This document shows positions 21,322 through 31,619 of a DNA stretch of 64,000 nucleotides, piece by piece. The notes beneath the pieces were generated by a model. The model was not told the DNA's origin. It did not search any database and saw nothing but the letters and a program-made list of their open reading frames with translations. The first letter of the stretch is position 1, and every line of letters begins with the position of its first letter. Source of the stretch: Simmondsia chinensis (lineage: Eukaryota; Streptophyta; Magnoliopsida; Caryophyllales; Simmondsiaceae). The DNA lies in the NCBI GenBank assembly GCA_018398585.1, contig JAGTTD010000002.1, positions 28,636,186 to 28,700,185 on the forward strand, read 5' to 3'. The position numbers and the translations under genes were made by a program.

Positions 21322-21960
21322 GTGGCGATGAAATCCGAGATCATTCTTGTTCAAGATGATGAGTCTTGGTGGGTTGACTCAGGGGGCTACAAAGCATGTA
21401 TGTATAGGAGATTCTTTACAACTTTTGAATCCATAAATGATGGGTTGATCTTGTTCATGGAAAATGGTGCAACCATACCAATTGGTAAGGGAAAAATTGA
21501 ATCGGGTTTTACATCGAGAAAAACTCTTACCTTGACTCATGTATGCTTTACACAGGATGTTAAAAAGAATCTCGCTTCTGGTAGCCTCCTTAATAGGTTC
21601 AGTTTTAAATCGGTCTTTGAGGCCGATAAGTTTATCCTATTCAAGGGTGGTGCCTTTGTGGGAAGAGGCTATTTGGATGAAGGCATGTTTAAATTGATTG
21701 TTAATAAAATGGTTAGTTCGGTACATGTGCTTGATTTTTCTTATCTTTGGCATCATAGACTTGGACACGTTAAGTTTCGTAGAATGCAAGAAATGCCTAA
21801 CTCAGATTTAATTCTATGCTTTAATAAAGTTGATGATAAATGTATAACTTGCATGCTCACCAAAATATCAAGATTATTGTTTCTTTTAGTTCAAAGGAAT
21901 ACAAAGCTACTTGATTTAATACATAGTAATTATGTGATTTTAAAAGTACCTCTACATTAG
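21322..21960 (+). pseudogene. Copia protease and GAG pre-integrase region
   Basis: A 212-codon frame reads SWWVDSGGYKACM (protease active site VDSG; relatives have VDSGATKHVC), then RFFTTFESINDGLILFMENG, TLTHVCFTQDVKKNLASGSL and LWHHRLGHVKFRRMQEM (H..H of the GAG pre-integrase zinc finger), with the following CITC pair. Near its end LIHSNYVI replaces the usual LIHSDV, so the first catalytic Asp of the integrase core is Asn. It ends at UAG. Confidence 0.85.
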
Positions 21961-22960
21961 CGGGCAAGAGATATTTCATAACATTTACTGATGATTATTC
22001 AAGATATTGCTATGTATTTCTTTTGAATTTTAAAGATGAGTCAATGGATAAATTCAAAGCATATGAGGTTGAAACCGAACTACATTGTGAAACATTCTTA
22101 AAACGACTAAGAACTGATCGTGGTGGCGAGTACTATGATCTAAATACTTCAAAATCACAATTATTCATGAGGTCACGGCACCTTATATGTCACAACAAAA
22201 TGGCGCAGCTGAGCAGAAAAATCAAACTCTAACCAAGATGGTAAATGCTATGTTATCATATTCTGGACTTAGTGATGGTTTTTTGGGTGAGCCATGCTTA
22301 CAATCTGTCATATTCTGAATCAAGTTCCTTATAAGAAAAGTAAAATAACCCCATATGAACATTGGAAAAACGGGCTCCTAACTTGAGTTATTTCAATGTT
22401 TAGGAGTGTACGGCAATTATTCAAGTCCCTGAACCTAAAAGAAAAATGTTTGGGGAAAGAGGAATTGAATGTATATTTATTGGCTATGCAGAATATAGTA
22501 AGGCATATCAATTTTATATTATTTAACCAAATGAGTTCACAAATGTTGCTATAATCGAGTCAAGAGATGTTGTTTTTGATGAAAAAAATTTTAGTTCAAT
22601 TCCTAGAACGAAAGATAACAGTTTGGTTGACAATAACATGCCTTTGTCATAGATGAAAATCACGTTATGAGGGAGAAAATCCCTGAAAATGCTCTAGAAC
22701 TTAGAAGAAGTAAAAGAGCAAGGAAAGAAAAATCTTTCGGACTAAATTTTTATACATTTCTGATGGAAGCAAGTAGAGACAATGTGGAATGTCAAACTCC
22801 ATATTGTTGTGTCATAGAGTGGGATCCTATGATATTTGATAAGGCTATGAGGTCTCATGATGCCATCTTTTGGAAAGAGGCAATAGATTATGAAATGGAC
22901 TCCATCATGGGAAATAACACTTGGATTCTTGTGATCTTCCATGAGGGAATAAGCCCATAG
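21961..22960 (+). pseudogene. Copia integrase core and C-terminal linker, broken
   Basis: After frameshifts it reads FITFTDDYSRYCYVFLLNFK, then FLKRLRTDRGGEYYDL (second catalytic Asp in LRTDRGGEY) and a degraded third-motif region. ERGIECIFIGYAEYSKAYQF marks the integrase C-terminal region, and LELRRSKRARKEKSFGLNF leads to the linker before RT. Multiple stops. The piece at 22671 onwards is the part also recognised in the left copia copy. Confidence 0.8.
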
Positions 22961-23740
22961 GATGTACGTGGATTTTCAAGAAGAAAATGAAGGTCAATGG
23001 AAATATTGACAAGTTCAAAGCCCAGTTAGTGGCTAAAGGGTTTACCCAAAAACAAGGAATAGACTACTTTGATACATATGCCCAAGTGGCAAGAATATCA
23101 ACTATTAGAGTATTGATCGCTCTAGCCCCTATCTATAAATTAAAGACTCACCAAATGGATGTGAAAATGGCATTCTTAAATGGTGAGTTGGAAGAAGAGG
23201 TGTATATGAAACAATCAGAATAATTTGTTGTTCGGGGCCAAGAGAAGAAAATACATAAACTCATACATTCTTTGTATGGTCTAAAACAGTGGCACCAAAA
23301 ATTTGATCAAGTTGTTTTAAACAACGGATTCAAGATTAATGAATAGGGCAAATGTATCTATAGTAAGTTTAAAAATAATAAAGGAGTTATTATTTATTTG
23401 TACGTCGATGACGTGTAATATTTGGTACTAATATGGAGCAAGTAAATATGACCAAACAATTTCTTTCAAATAATTTTGCTACGAAAGACATAAGTGAGGC
23501 TGAAGTTATCCTTGGTATTAGGATAATAAGGGATGGTGATACAATTTTCTTAACTCAATCTCACTACATTAAAAATGTCTTGAAAAAATTTGATATGAAT
23601 GAATGTGCTCCTGCTTCCACACCAATGGATCAAAAATTAAATTTTGTAACTAATGATGGTAATATAGTAGATCAACTGTGGTATGCTAGAGTCATAGGTT
23701 GTCCTATGTATGCTATAACTTGTACTAGACCTGATTAGAC
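22961..23740 (+). pseudogene. Copia reverse transcriptase, interrupted
   Basis: Reads IDKFKAQLVAKGFTQKQGID, HQMDVKMAFLNGELEEEVYM and LIHSLYGLKQWHQKFDQVV, then IYLYVDD at 23393-23413: the catalytic YVDD is intact but is followed by a frame change and stop. The next frame gives KQFLSNNFATKDISEAEVIL and IRIIRDGDTIFLTQSHYIKN. A stop after VYMKQSE and another at NE* break it. Domain identity is certain. Confidence 0.9.
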
Positions 23741-24330
23741 TTTGCTATTAGAAAGCCAAATAGATGCACTAGCAATCCAGGTATGATATAATGGCATGGG
23801 GTACTAAAAGTACTGAAATATCTTAAGAATGCTATAGATTACAATATTTCTTATTATGGGTATCCTCCTACTTTAGAAGGGTACTCGGATGCTAGTTGGA
23901 TCTCCAATATGGAGAATTACGCTTCTGCAAGCGGATGTGTTTTCTTAATTGGTGGGGGTGTTATTTCTAGGGTTTCCAATAAATAGACTTGTATTACTGA
24001 TTCCACCATGGCAGCAGAGTTCACTGCTCTAGCTTCTGCGGCAAAAGAAGCAGAATGGTTGTTATATGAGATTCCTTTGTGGCCTAAGCCAATCTCATCA
24101 ATTTCTATCTATTGTGATAGTCAAGTTATGCTATCAAAAGCATATAGTGAGGTGTATAATGAAAAGTCCAAGCACATTGGTGTGAGACATAGTTTTTGTG
24201 AGATAACTCATCAAGAATGTGGTAATCATTGTGGACTTTGTGAGAACAAGTCAAAATCTAGTGGATTCTTTGACTAAAAGCCTTGCTAGAGACTTGGTAT
24301 TGAGTACAAGTAAAGGGGTGGATCTTAAAC
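23741..24330 (+). pseudogene. Copia RNase H
   Basis: Reads LEGYSDASWISNMENYASAS (first catalytic Asp in GYSDASW), then STMAAEFTALASAAKEAEWL (catalytic Glu) and SISIYCDSQVMLSKAYSEVY (Asp of CDSQ), followed by NEKSKHIGVRHSF. A frameshift after RHSF moves the C-terminus to another frame. RNase H would remove RNA from the hybrid during reverse transcription. Confidence 0.88.
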
Positions 24331-24920
24331 CTATCAATGTTTAGTGACCCATTATGGACCCTTAACTGAACACCGGGTACAACTATAAGTCTTGCGTTCA
24401 ATGAGAGAGTTCCATCATCCGCGTGATTGCAAACACTAAAATAAAATTCCATCTGGGTTGTAGTGCTTGATGACATGTGACAAAAAGATAAGAAGGTTGA
24501 GCATATGCTCTTAATGGACCCGAAGAAATTATTGAATGTCATGTTGCAGAGACCTGATGAATGGGGTCTACATAAATGAGTGTAAAGTTTGGCCGCTTCA
24601 AGGACTGTTTTAATAACATGGGTTTGACTCTGTTACACTCATGAAGAGTACAGGACACAAGGCCAAAAATGTGTTAGTAGAAGATGAGGTGTGTTGTAAA
24701 GAGTAAGCCTTGTGTGTGGAGACATTTGTTGTTAGTCAAATCGACTCGTGTGGTTCAAAGGCTAGTCTACCATTACGCTCTGATTAATTGTTACGTGTCA
24801 TCACTAATTGAGGATTCAATCGGAAGACACTATCATTTATGCATAAAGACTTCTTTTAGTTCCAAGATGATGTATGATTTGTATAAGAATGTATGTAATT
24901 TGAAAATGGTGGAGAAATAT
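24331..24920 (+). other. Copia 3' non-coding region and polypurine tract
   Basis: About 590 bp between RNase H and the 3' LTR is collinear with 6901-7501. It ends TTGAAAATGGTGGAGAAATA, a polypurine-rich primer tract. Small ORFs here on either strand have no domain. Confidence 0.75.
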
Positions 24921-25514
24921 TGATGCATTTTCAAAATAAAGTATTTTGGATGTCTATTTGATATATATTAGCTTAAATATGGTGTGCGTCGACATATGCT
25001 ATGTGCGTGTCAACACATGTTTTACAGAAACACTCTCGGGAAGTCGTCTATGGACACACAGATTCTATGTGTCGACACACAAACTTACAGAACCCAAAGG
25101 CTGGGTATGTGTATCGACAATTAGATCTCTGTGTCAACACATAAACCCTGTGTGTCAACACACAGAGCAATTATAGACATTACCTTGTAAGAGTTATTGA
25201 ATTTTTTTGGAAATTAATTTAGTATATTTTGAAGGGCTGTGTCCCTTGATTAAAGACATGTTTGTAAGGGCGTGTCTCTAAGAGACACATCAATTTCTCT
25301 ACAAAGCCCTACAAATGGTATTTGCAAGACACATCTAAAAAACATCATTGTCTCTTATCAATCCTCTCTATGCTCTTATCTCACTTTGCTTTGAGTTACA
25401 TTGTATCCCTTAGACTATTTCAATATCCAAGAAATAAGTCTTAAAAAAAATAGTTTGCTACATGCCTTGAAACCGGTGACTGAAATCGATTACTATCTTT
25501 ATATTCCCCTAACA
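24921..25514 (+). repeat. Copia 3' LTR, second copy (594 bp)
   Basis: It begins TGATGCATTTTCAAAATAAA and ends CCCCTAACA, homologous to 7502-8200. It carries several degenerate CGACACACAG/GTGTCAACACA palindrome halves at 24982-25165, for example TGTGTCGACACACA at 25069-25082. No 5' LTR is present because the left end is replaced by gypsy sequence. Confidence 0.82.
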
Positions 25515-25617
25515 ATCATTGTGGGCTTTCCAATTTTTTTTCCCAACAGAATCCATTTATTAATATCTTAATTTGAATCCAGCTAAGATATATTTTTGGA
25601 TAATATTCATAGAGATC

Positions 25618-25741
25618 TCTCTCAGAAACAGCCTCTCGTTAGGGTATCACCCTGAAGGGGTAAGCTTACGTAAATTCCACCCCTACCAAACCCTACTTAC
25701 GCGGGAGCCCTTGAGGCACTGAGCCTGTTGTTGTTGTTATT
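25618..25741 (+). mobile_element. SINE copy 2, TSD TTCATAGAGATC
   Basis: It is flanked by TTCATAGAGATC (25606-25617 and 25742-25753). The body reads CTCTCAGAAACAGCCTCTCG, GAAGGGGTAAGCTTACGTA, CTTACGCGGGAGCCCTTGAG and GCACTGAGCC, then TTGTTGTTGTTAT. About 124 bp, so 5' truncated or a short SINE family. It shares all blocks with the copies at 11405 and 30815. Confidence 0.88.
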
Positions 25742-26707
25742 TTCATAGAGATCCCTAAAACTATCGGTCAAAGTTAAAATGTCCTCTTTAACTTTTAGTT
25801 TCATCAAAGATATCCTTAAATATTAGTCAAAATCAATGTGACCCCCCAACTTATAATTTTATCAAAGACACCCCCTGAACTATTAAGTAAAATCAGTTTG
25901 ATCGCTTAACTTCAAATTTTATCAAAACATCCAAACTATTAAAAACTCAAAAATAATGGTTGAGGTACCCTGACATTTGGTATAATATTCAGTAGTTTCT
26001 CTATGATTTTAAAATATTTTATAGGTACTTTAAACTTTAGGAACTTTTTTCAACTATTCTGCCTATAACTCCATTAGAATTCCGTTACATTATGTTGATG
26101 TGGCACAGAAATAAAACAAAACATTAAACAAAATTTAACTATCATTTATATTTAAAATAACTAAAAATTAAAAAATATATATATATAAAACTCCCTGGCT
26201 ATCATTTAACTATCATTTATAAATAATTTTAATTATTAAAAAATTTGAAATATTATGTTTTTTATTTTTAAAATTATAATAAATATATTTAATATAAATG
26301 ACCTTTTTTTTTCCTTCATTAAATTATTTTATAAACAGCTTAAGTAAACAGAATCCTAACCGAGTTGTAAGAATGATATCAAGTAAAAGTTAGCGAATTT
26401 CAGTTGATATAAAAATATTTCTAAAACCTCGGGGCAACTGAGAAATATATTATCAAATCTAAGGGTACCTAAAGGTCTCAAACCAATTTTTTTATTTTTT
26501 AATTATTTCGGATGTCTTGATAAAAATTTTTGATGTTGGGGAATGAAATTGATTTTAGTTACCCATGCAAGGGTGTTTTTAATGACATTAGAAGTTGAGG
26601 TGTCAAATTGATTTTGACCAAAAGTTCAAGGTGTCTTTGAATAAATAAAAAGTTTGGGAGGTCAGATTCATTTTGACCAATAGTTTGAGGAGTCTTTATA
26701 AATATTA

Positions 26708-27272
26708 GAGAATTATCACTCAAGTATCCTAAAGTTTTGCAATTTATCACCTATGTACCTTGATATTTGGAAATATACAATGGAATACCTTGAGGTTTAA
26801 ACATTTTATCACTTTGGTACTTTAATGTCTTAAAATGTTATCAATTATATGCTCTTCTGCCGTAGTTAGATAGATTTTGGGGAAAATGCTAAAGTGGAAC
26901 ATAATTCTGATAATATATAAGTATTTTCATTAGAATTTGATAATTTTTTACCAAAACAATGCTAACACTACACATGAATTTGACAATATATAAGTAATTA
27001 ACATTAAAGATCAATGTAATTTTTTTATTATAATTCATTGAATTTTTACCAAAAAATTGACATGACTATTATATATTAGCATTATCATGTACTAAACCAA
27101 AATTTTTTATATGAAATTCATCTAATTCGTACAAACATTCATAAAATTCCAACATAAGGTACCTACATGGTAAAAAATTCAAACCTCGGTGTATCTCATT
27201 ATACATATTAAAATGTCAGGATACCTAGGTGATAAATGTTCAAACCTCAGGGTATTTAAGTGATAATTTCCC
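26708..27272. mobile_element. MULE-type MITE with 9-bp TSD TAAATATTA
   Basis: Perfect flanks TAAATATTA at 26699-26707 and 27273-27281. Inverted termini: GAGAATTATCACTCAAGTAT on the left, and GGGAAATTATCACTTAAATA read inward from the right. Long TIRs contain repeated 'TTTATCACCTA.GTA' words. The same family occurs at 28610-29156. 565 bp, no coding. Confidence 0.9.
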
Positions 27273-27293
27273 TAAATATTATCCTATATTTTT

Positions 27294-27856
27294 TATATTT
27301 AAATCTATCTTAAACAAGTCGAGTCAATTGAATATCCAATAATTCGTATTCAATTGCAACCATGAGTGGGGCTAACAAATCTAACATGATACGATACCAC
27401 AATAAGAATACAAGAAAAAGATAGCGGGTTTGGATCAGGATTTTTGAAGTGAGGTTGCATTTAGATTGACCCGCTAACCTGTTTAGTTAATTAGGTTGAA
27501 TTTGGGTTGGTCAACCTGTTTTTAACACGTTTGACTTGTTTGCATAGTTATGTTGGATATTTTAGTAGTATACTACTATTATATGCATATTTTTGGTAGC
27601 TTATCTCATAGATGATAGTATAAATTATATTTAGTAATGTTAATTTTTCTAACAACATTAGTAATGTTAATTTGATAGTTTATTTTAATAATATAAATAT
27701 TTCATGTATTTATTACTAATATGAATACTAATATGAACTATGACGTGTATTATTAAAATGTTTGTAAAATTGACAAACTAGCCTATAATGAAAAAAGTCA
27801 CCCATAAAATTAAAAGGACCAGGTCCGAATTTACTTCATTTCTGAGAGCCTTCATA
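27294..27856. repeat. hAT-like non-autonomous repeat, first of two related copies
   Basis: From about 27370 it starts GGGCTAACAAATCTAACATG and contains GACCCGCTAACCTG and GTCAACCTGTTTTTAACACG. It parallels the copy that begins at 27857 and ends at 31112. Ends are poorly defined and no target duplication was found; 27294-27365 is plain AT-rich sequence. Confidence 0.5.
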
Positions 27857-28609
27857 TTAGACCTGAAAAAAATATGACATGACACAATAGCACGACATAA
27901 AAAAAGGGTTTTGGTCGGGGTTTTTGAAGTCCGGTAAAATTTGGGTTAACTCTTTTAACCTATTTAGGTAATTGAGTTGAATTTAGGTTCAACACATTTA
28001 ACCTGTTTTTTGACCCGCTTGACCTGTTTATTTAATTATGTTAGGTAGTTGAATGGTATATTGCTATCATTATATATAGGTTTTTTTTCTTTTAGCTTTT
28101 CCCAAATAAAATTATTTGGACTACATTTAGTAGGGATGTTCAAAAAAACTAATAACCGAAATACCGACCAAAAAATGCGGTTAACCAATCTAAATTTCCG
28201 GCATGGTTAATTGAACCAACAAATTTTGCGGTATTTCAGAACGATGACGGTTAATAATTTTGTTCATTTTGGTTAACTGAAATACCAGAAATACATATTT
28301 TAAAAATAAAATACGTCAATATAAGTTGATTTAATATTGAGTTCAATTCTTCTATACATAATTATTTAAGATTTGAGTTTCACTAAGGCTCCGTTTGTTT
28401 CAGGGGATGTACTTTTCTCCCGGAAAATATTTTCCTTAGAAAAAGGTTTTCCAAGGAAAAACAAATTCCAATTCACGTTTTTCGTTGTTTGTTTCAGGGG
28501 AAAACATGCTCCCGCCTCATAATATTGCTTATTTGTTCTAAAAAAATAATCTTCCATCAATCATATTATACCTTGGTTGCGAAGAAGTTATTTTTAATGT
28601 AAAAATATG

Positions 28610-29156
28610 GGAAATTTATCATTCAAGAGCCTAAGGTTTGACCATTTATCACCTAGATAACCTACATATTTTGAAATATACAATAAGGTCCCTTGACGTT
28701 TCAAATTTTATCATTTAGTACCGAGCTTTGTGAATTTTTATCAAAATCTAATCAATTTTCATCATAAAACATTACATGATTACAATCATATATATAATTG
28801 TATCCATGTTTTTAAAAAAAAATTCAGTAGAATATGGAAAAACAATCCACTTTATTACGACGGAATATACCTACATATTAGTGAAATAATGTGTCATATT
28901 AGCATTTGACAATTAAAAATCCTATTATTATGATAGATGACACATATATGGTTATAATTATGTTCCATAGTAACAATTTCGAATAAAAATCTATCAAACT
29001 TTGGCAAAGGGTACCTAATTGATAAAATTCTTAAACTTTAAGGTACCTAAGTTATAAAGTCTTGAAACCTCAGGATACCTTATTGTATATATTAAAAAGT
29101 TAGGATAATTACGTGATAAATTCTCAAACCTCAAGGTACCTAAGTGATAGAATGTC
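28610..29156. mobile_element. MULE-type MITE nested in the PIF element
   Basis: Flanks AAAAATATG (28601-28609) and AAAAATATA (29157-29165) match at 8 of 9. Termini GGAAATTTATCATTCAAGAG and, inward from the right, GACATTCTATCACTTAGGTA belong to the same family as 26708-27272. About 547 bp. Confidence 0.8.
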
Positions 29157-29309
29157 AAAAATATATATTAGAAAGAAAAAACATTTCCAAGAAAAGGTAA
29201 AATCTATAAATAGTTTTCTTATGCTTGCATTAATGTAAACATTGTTTCATGATTATATTCACCACATCATGAAGTAGTAACAAAACAACAGTCATGAATG
29301 AAAATCAAA

Positions 29310-29920
29310 TTGGATCACATAATTCTGTCCAAGATCAGACCCGACTTATCACTATTTTTTCGGTCCTTATCGTATAGCTAAAAAAATGTGACCCAACCCA
29401 TTTGACCCGCTACCTCACCCGACCCTAACCTAAAAATTTTAGAATTTATTGTGACCCGAACCCAAAAATGAACCGACCTGAATTTGACCCGACACGACCT
29501 AACCCGAAACCCGTAATGACCCGACCGGTGATGATTTGAGACCGGAACCAAACCCGTCCTATATCCTGAAATGACCCAAATAGAAATCTAATTTATCATA
29601 TAATCAAAATAAAATGCTAACTATGGTCATTGCATTTTATAGTTTTAGTTATAAATTTCAAGATCGAATAATTATATTATCAAAATAACTTGATTGGTCA
29701 ACCTAAAATCCAACCAGGCCCAAGGATACCCAACCTGAAGTTGACCCAACCCGAGGTTAACCTGACCTGATGTCGACCCAACCAGAGCCTAACTCACTCG
29801 AGGTCGACCTGAACCCGAGGATGACCTGACCCAAGTCTAACCCAACCCCAATTTGACCCAACCTGAGACAAAGCCGATGTGGCATTAACCCGACTCGAAC
29901 TGATTGCCAGGTCTACATTA
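29310..29920. repeat. GACCCG/ACCTGA-rich repeat inside the PIF element
   Basis: Many near-repeats of GACCCGACC, AACCCGA and CCTGACCTGA occur, ending ATTGCCAGGTCTACA. Such words are typical of non-autonomous hAT elements whose inward right end would be TAGACCTGGCAAT. The left terminus is unclear. Confidence 0.5.
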
Positions 29921-30814
29921 TCCCATATTATTACCTCTAGCGATATATAATCTCGTTTAATTCATTTCGGTATGATCCATATTACAACCAACATATACCC
30001 CAAAACTTTTTAAACCACTTGGAATGTTGACTTCCCTACTTTTACAAAGGAAAACATTTTCTCATTTGGGAGGAAAAGCTTTTATTTCAGAAAACATTTT
30101 CCATCAAAAAGTACGGGCCAAACAACGGAATTTAGGAAAACCATTTCCAAAAATCTATTTTTCCTTTGAAACAAACGGAGCCTAAATCTATCTTTTTCCT
30201 TACTATAATAATTGTCATTACTTTAGTTTTTTTAATAAATTAAGAAATTTCAAAAGTCAAATAATAAACTAAACCCTATCAAAAACTAGCTAGCCTAGCG
30301 AAAATTGAAATTCCGCGCCCTCATTGTTCACGCTTCAATCATTTATTGACGAAAAATCGATATTCAAGTCATACAGAACAAAACTATCACCGATATTCAA
30401 GTCATACATATCAAAACTATCGTATATAAGTGATGTGTATCATTTTCATTCACTTGTACTATTATTTCAAGAAAAAAGTAATTAGCTCTTTTCAAGAGTT
30501 TTTTTTATTGCTTTGGAAATTTCATCAATAATTTTTTTTGCATATTCGTTGAAGTTCTTACAATTTGTATACGTTTTTATTTGGTTATCGATTAACAGGT
30601 CTTATCGAACCAAATTACCGAATTACCAAAAAGGTTAACCGGTCATTTCGGTAAAGGTAACGGTTAGAGATTTTTGAGCATTTTGGTTACCGTTAACCGA
30701 ACCGAAATACTCTTCAGTACGGTTAACCGAACCGTGAACACCACTAATATGTAGTAACGTTAATCTAATAGTTTTTTTTTAATAATTATAAATATGTCAT
30801 ATATTTCTTGCAAT

Positions 30815-30979
30815 TGGTTTATCTGCAGGCACCAAACTACTTCAGGTTGGAGGTCCCCGGAAACAGTTTCCTTCCCAGCCGGAAGGGGTAAGGCTGCGTA
30901 CATCACCCCCCCCCCCCCCCCCGACCCTGCTTTCTGCGAGAGCCGCGAGGCACTGGGACTGTTGTTGTTGTTGTTGTTG
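30815..30979 (+). mobile_element. SINE copy 3, 15-bp TSD TATATTTCTTGCAAT
   Basis: Perfect 15-bp flanks (30800-30814 and 30980-30994). The body reads CAGGTTGGAGGTCCCCGGAA, GGAAGGGGTAAGGCTGCGTA, a C17 run, GACCCTGCTTTCTGCGAGAG and GAGGCACTGGGACTG, then (TTG)6. This is the most complete of the three copies and the best youth marker among the short elements here. Confidence 0.92.
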
Positions 30980-31112
30980 TATATTTCTTGCAATGCAACC
31001 ACGAGGCTTATTATTTATATGTTTATAAGTTGACAAACTAACATGTCAGGATTTACTCAATTTCTAGGACCTCTCGCATGATATGAACCCGAACACGACA
31101 CATTTGCCAGCT

Positions 31113-31240
31113 CTACTTCGTATAACACAAACATAAATAAAACATGACACATTTAAGGATTTCTGACCCCTTTTGGTCGCCGAAGTTGTCAAAAAATGAA
31201 CATTTTGGTCACCTAAGTCAAATTTTGGAAGATTTAGTCA
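31113..31240. other. Short MITE-like stretch left of the LINE
   Basis: CCCCTTTTGGTCGCCGAAGT and TTGGTCACCTAAGTCAAATT are words of the 'gaccaaaatgttcattttt' type found in MULE MITEs; only one arm is visible before the LINE 3' end. Confidence 0.35.
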
Positions 31241-31619
31241 CCCAACTTCTTTTTTTTCCCTGATAATTAGCAATAAAATCGTGATACAAAAACCAGCGTC
31301 CCATGAAGGCGAAACCCAAGACCACGCATGAGTGGGTAGAGATCAAAGCAAAAATAGAACAAAAATAAAAATAAATAAATAAATAAAAAAGCAAAATCTA
31401 CTCATGGCCACATCCCAGGATAGAGATCAACACCTACTACAATAACAATACAAATAGACATCAAACAAAATGTCAACTGGAAGACCTCATCACTAAAGAT
31501 ATCTATACAAAGATAGCACCACAACACCCCAACAGCCAATCCTCCCAAAAAACTCCCGGTGTCAAAACATGAGCTTACCAAAACAACTTGTCCCATGAAC
31601 TTGAGGTTAATAGGCTATT
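31241..31619 (-). pseudogene. LINE 3' end, internally deleted
   Basis: A short A-run at the left edge (T8 on plus at 31242-31250) would be the poly-A tail. Adjacent minus-strand sequence reads GWGFAFMGRWFLYHDFIANY across frames, a LINE-like tail. RT and endonuclease are absent between this tail and ORF1, so the LINE is a deletion derivative. The hydrophobic 64-codon ORF at 31402-31596 has no recognised domain. Confidence 0.5.

Larger units (their letters stand above)
25598..27284. mobile_element. MULE-type MITE with perfect 9-bp TSD TATATTTTT
   Basis: Flanks TATATTTTT at 25589-25597 and 27285-27293 match perfectly. Termini are GGATAATATTCATAGAGATC on the left and, read inward from the right, GGATAATATT then ATAAAGACTCCTCAAACTAT. 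The long inverted repeats (about 190 bp) share CAAAATCAATTTGAC-type words. Two later insertions lie inside the terminal repeats themselves: a SINE at the left and another MITE at the right. No transposase. Confidence 0.88.
28387..30182. mobile_element. PIF/Harbinger-type element, TSD TAA
   Basis: Inverted termini GGCTCCGTTTGTTTCA / TGAAACAAACGGAGCC are exact over 16 bp and are flanked by TAA on both sides (28384-28386 and 30183-30185), the 3-bp duplication of PIF/Harbinger. Subterminal regions (GGAAAATATTTTCC, GAAAACATTTTCC) form further inverted repeats. Inside lie a MULE MITE and a GACCCG-rich repeat. No transposase is seen. Confidence 0.85.
28131..30746. mobile_element. Non-autonomous hAT element containing a PIF element
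   Basis: Termini are TAGGGATGTTCAAAAAAACT on the left and, read inward from the right, TAGTGGTGTTCACGGTTCGG. Flanks ACATTTAG (28123-28130) and ATATGTAG (30747-30754) agree at 6 of 8 positions. Subterminal regions repeat GGTTAACCGAACCGAAATAC-type words in inverted orientation. No transposase. Confidence 0.75.
27857..31112. mobile_element. hAT-like non-autonomous repeat, second copy, split by insertions
   Basis: The left part (27857-28130) has TTAGACCTGAAAAAAATATG, GACCCGCTTGACCTG and ATTATGTTAGGTAG. The right part (30755-30799 plus 30995-31112) has AGTAACGTTAATCTAATAG, ACAAACTAACATGTCAGG and CACATTTGCCAGCTCTA. Removing the nested hAT element (28131-30746) and the SINE joins sequence collinear with 27371-27856, which supports one original repeat of about 480 bp. 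Confidence 0.6.

Noticed and set aside
30760..31036. ORFs with poly-Gln, poly-Asn or poly-Pro
   Set aside because: They are translations of the SINE (TTG)n tail and C-run.
31402..31596. 64-codon hydrophobic ORF resembling a small membrane protein
   Set aside because: It lies in the LINE 3' region, has no relatives I recognise and no independent gene context.
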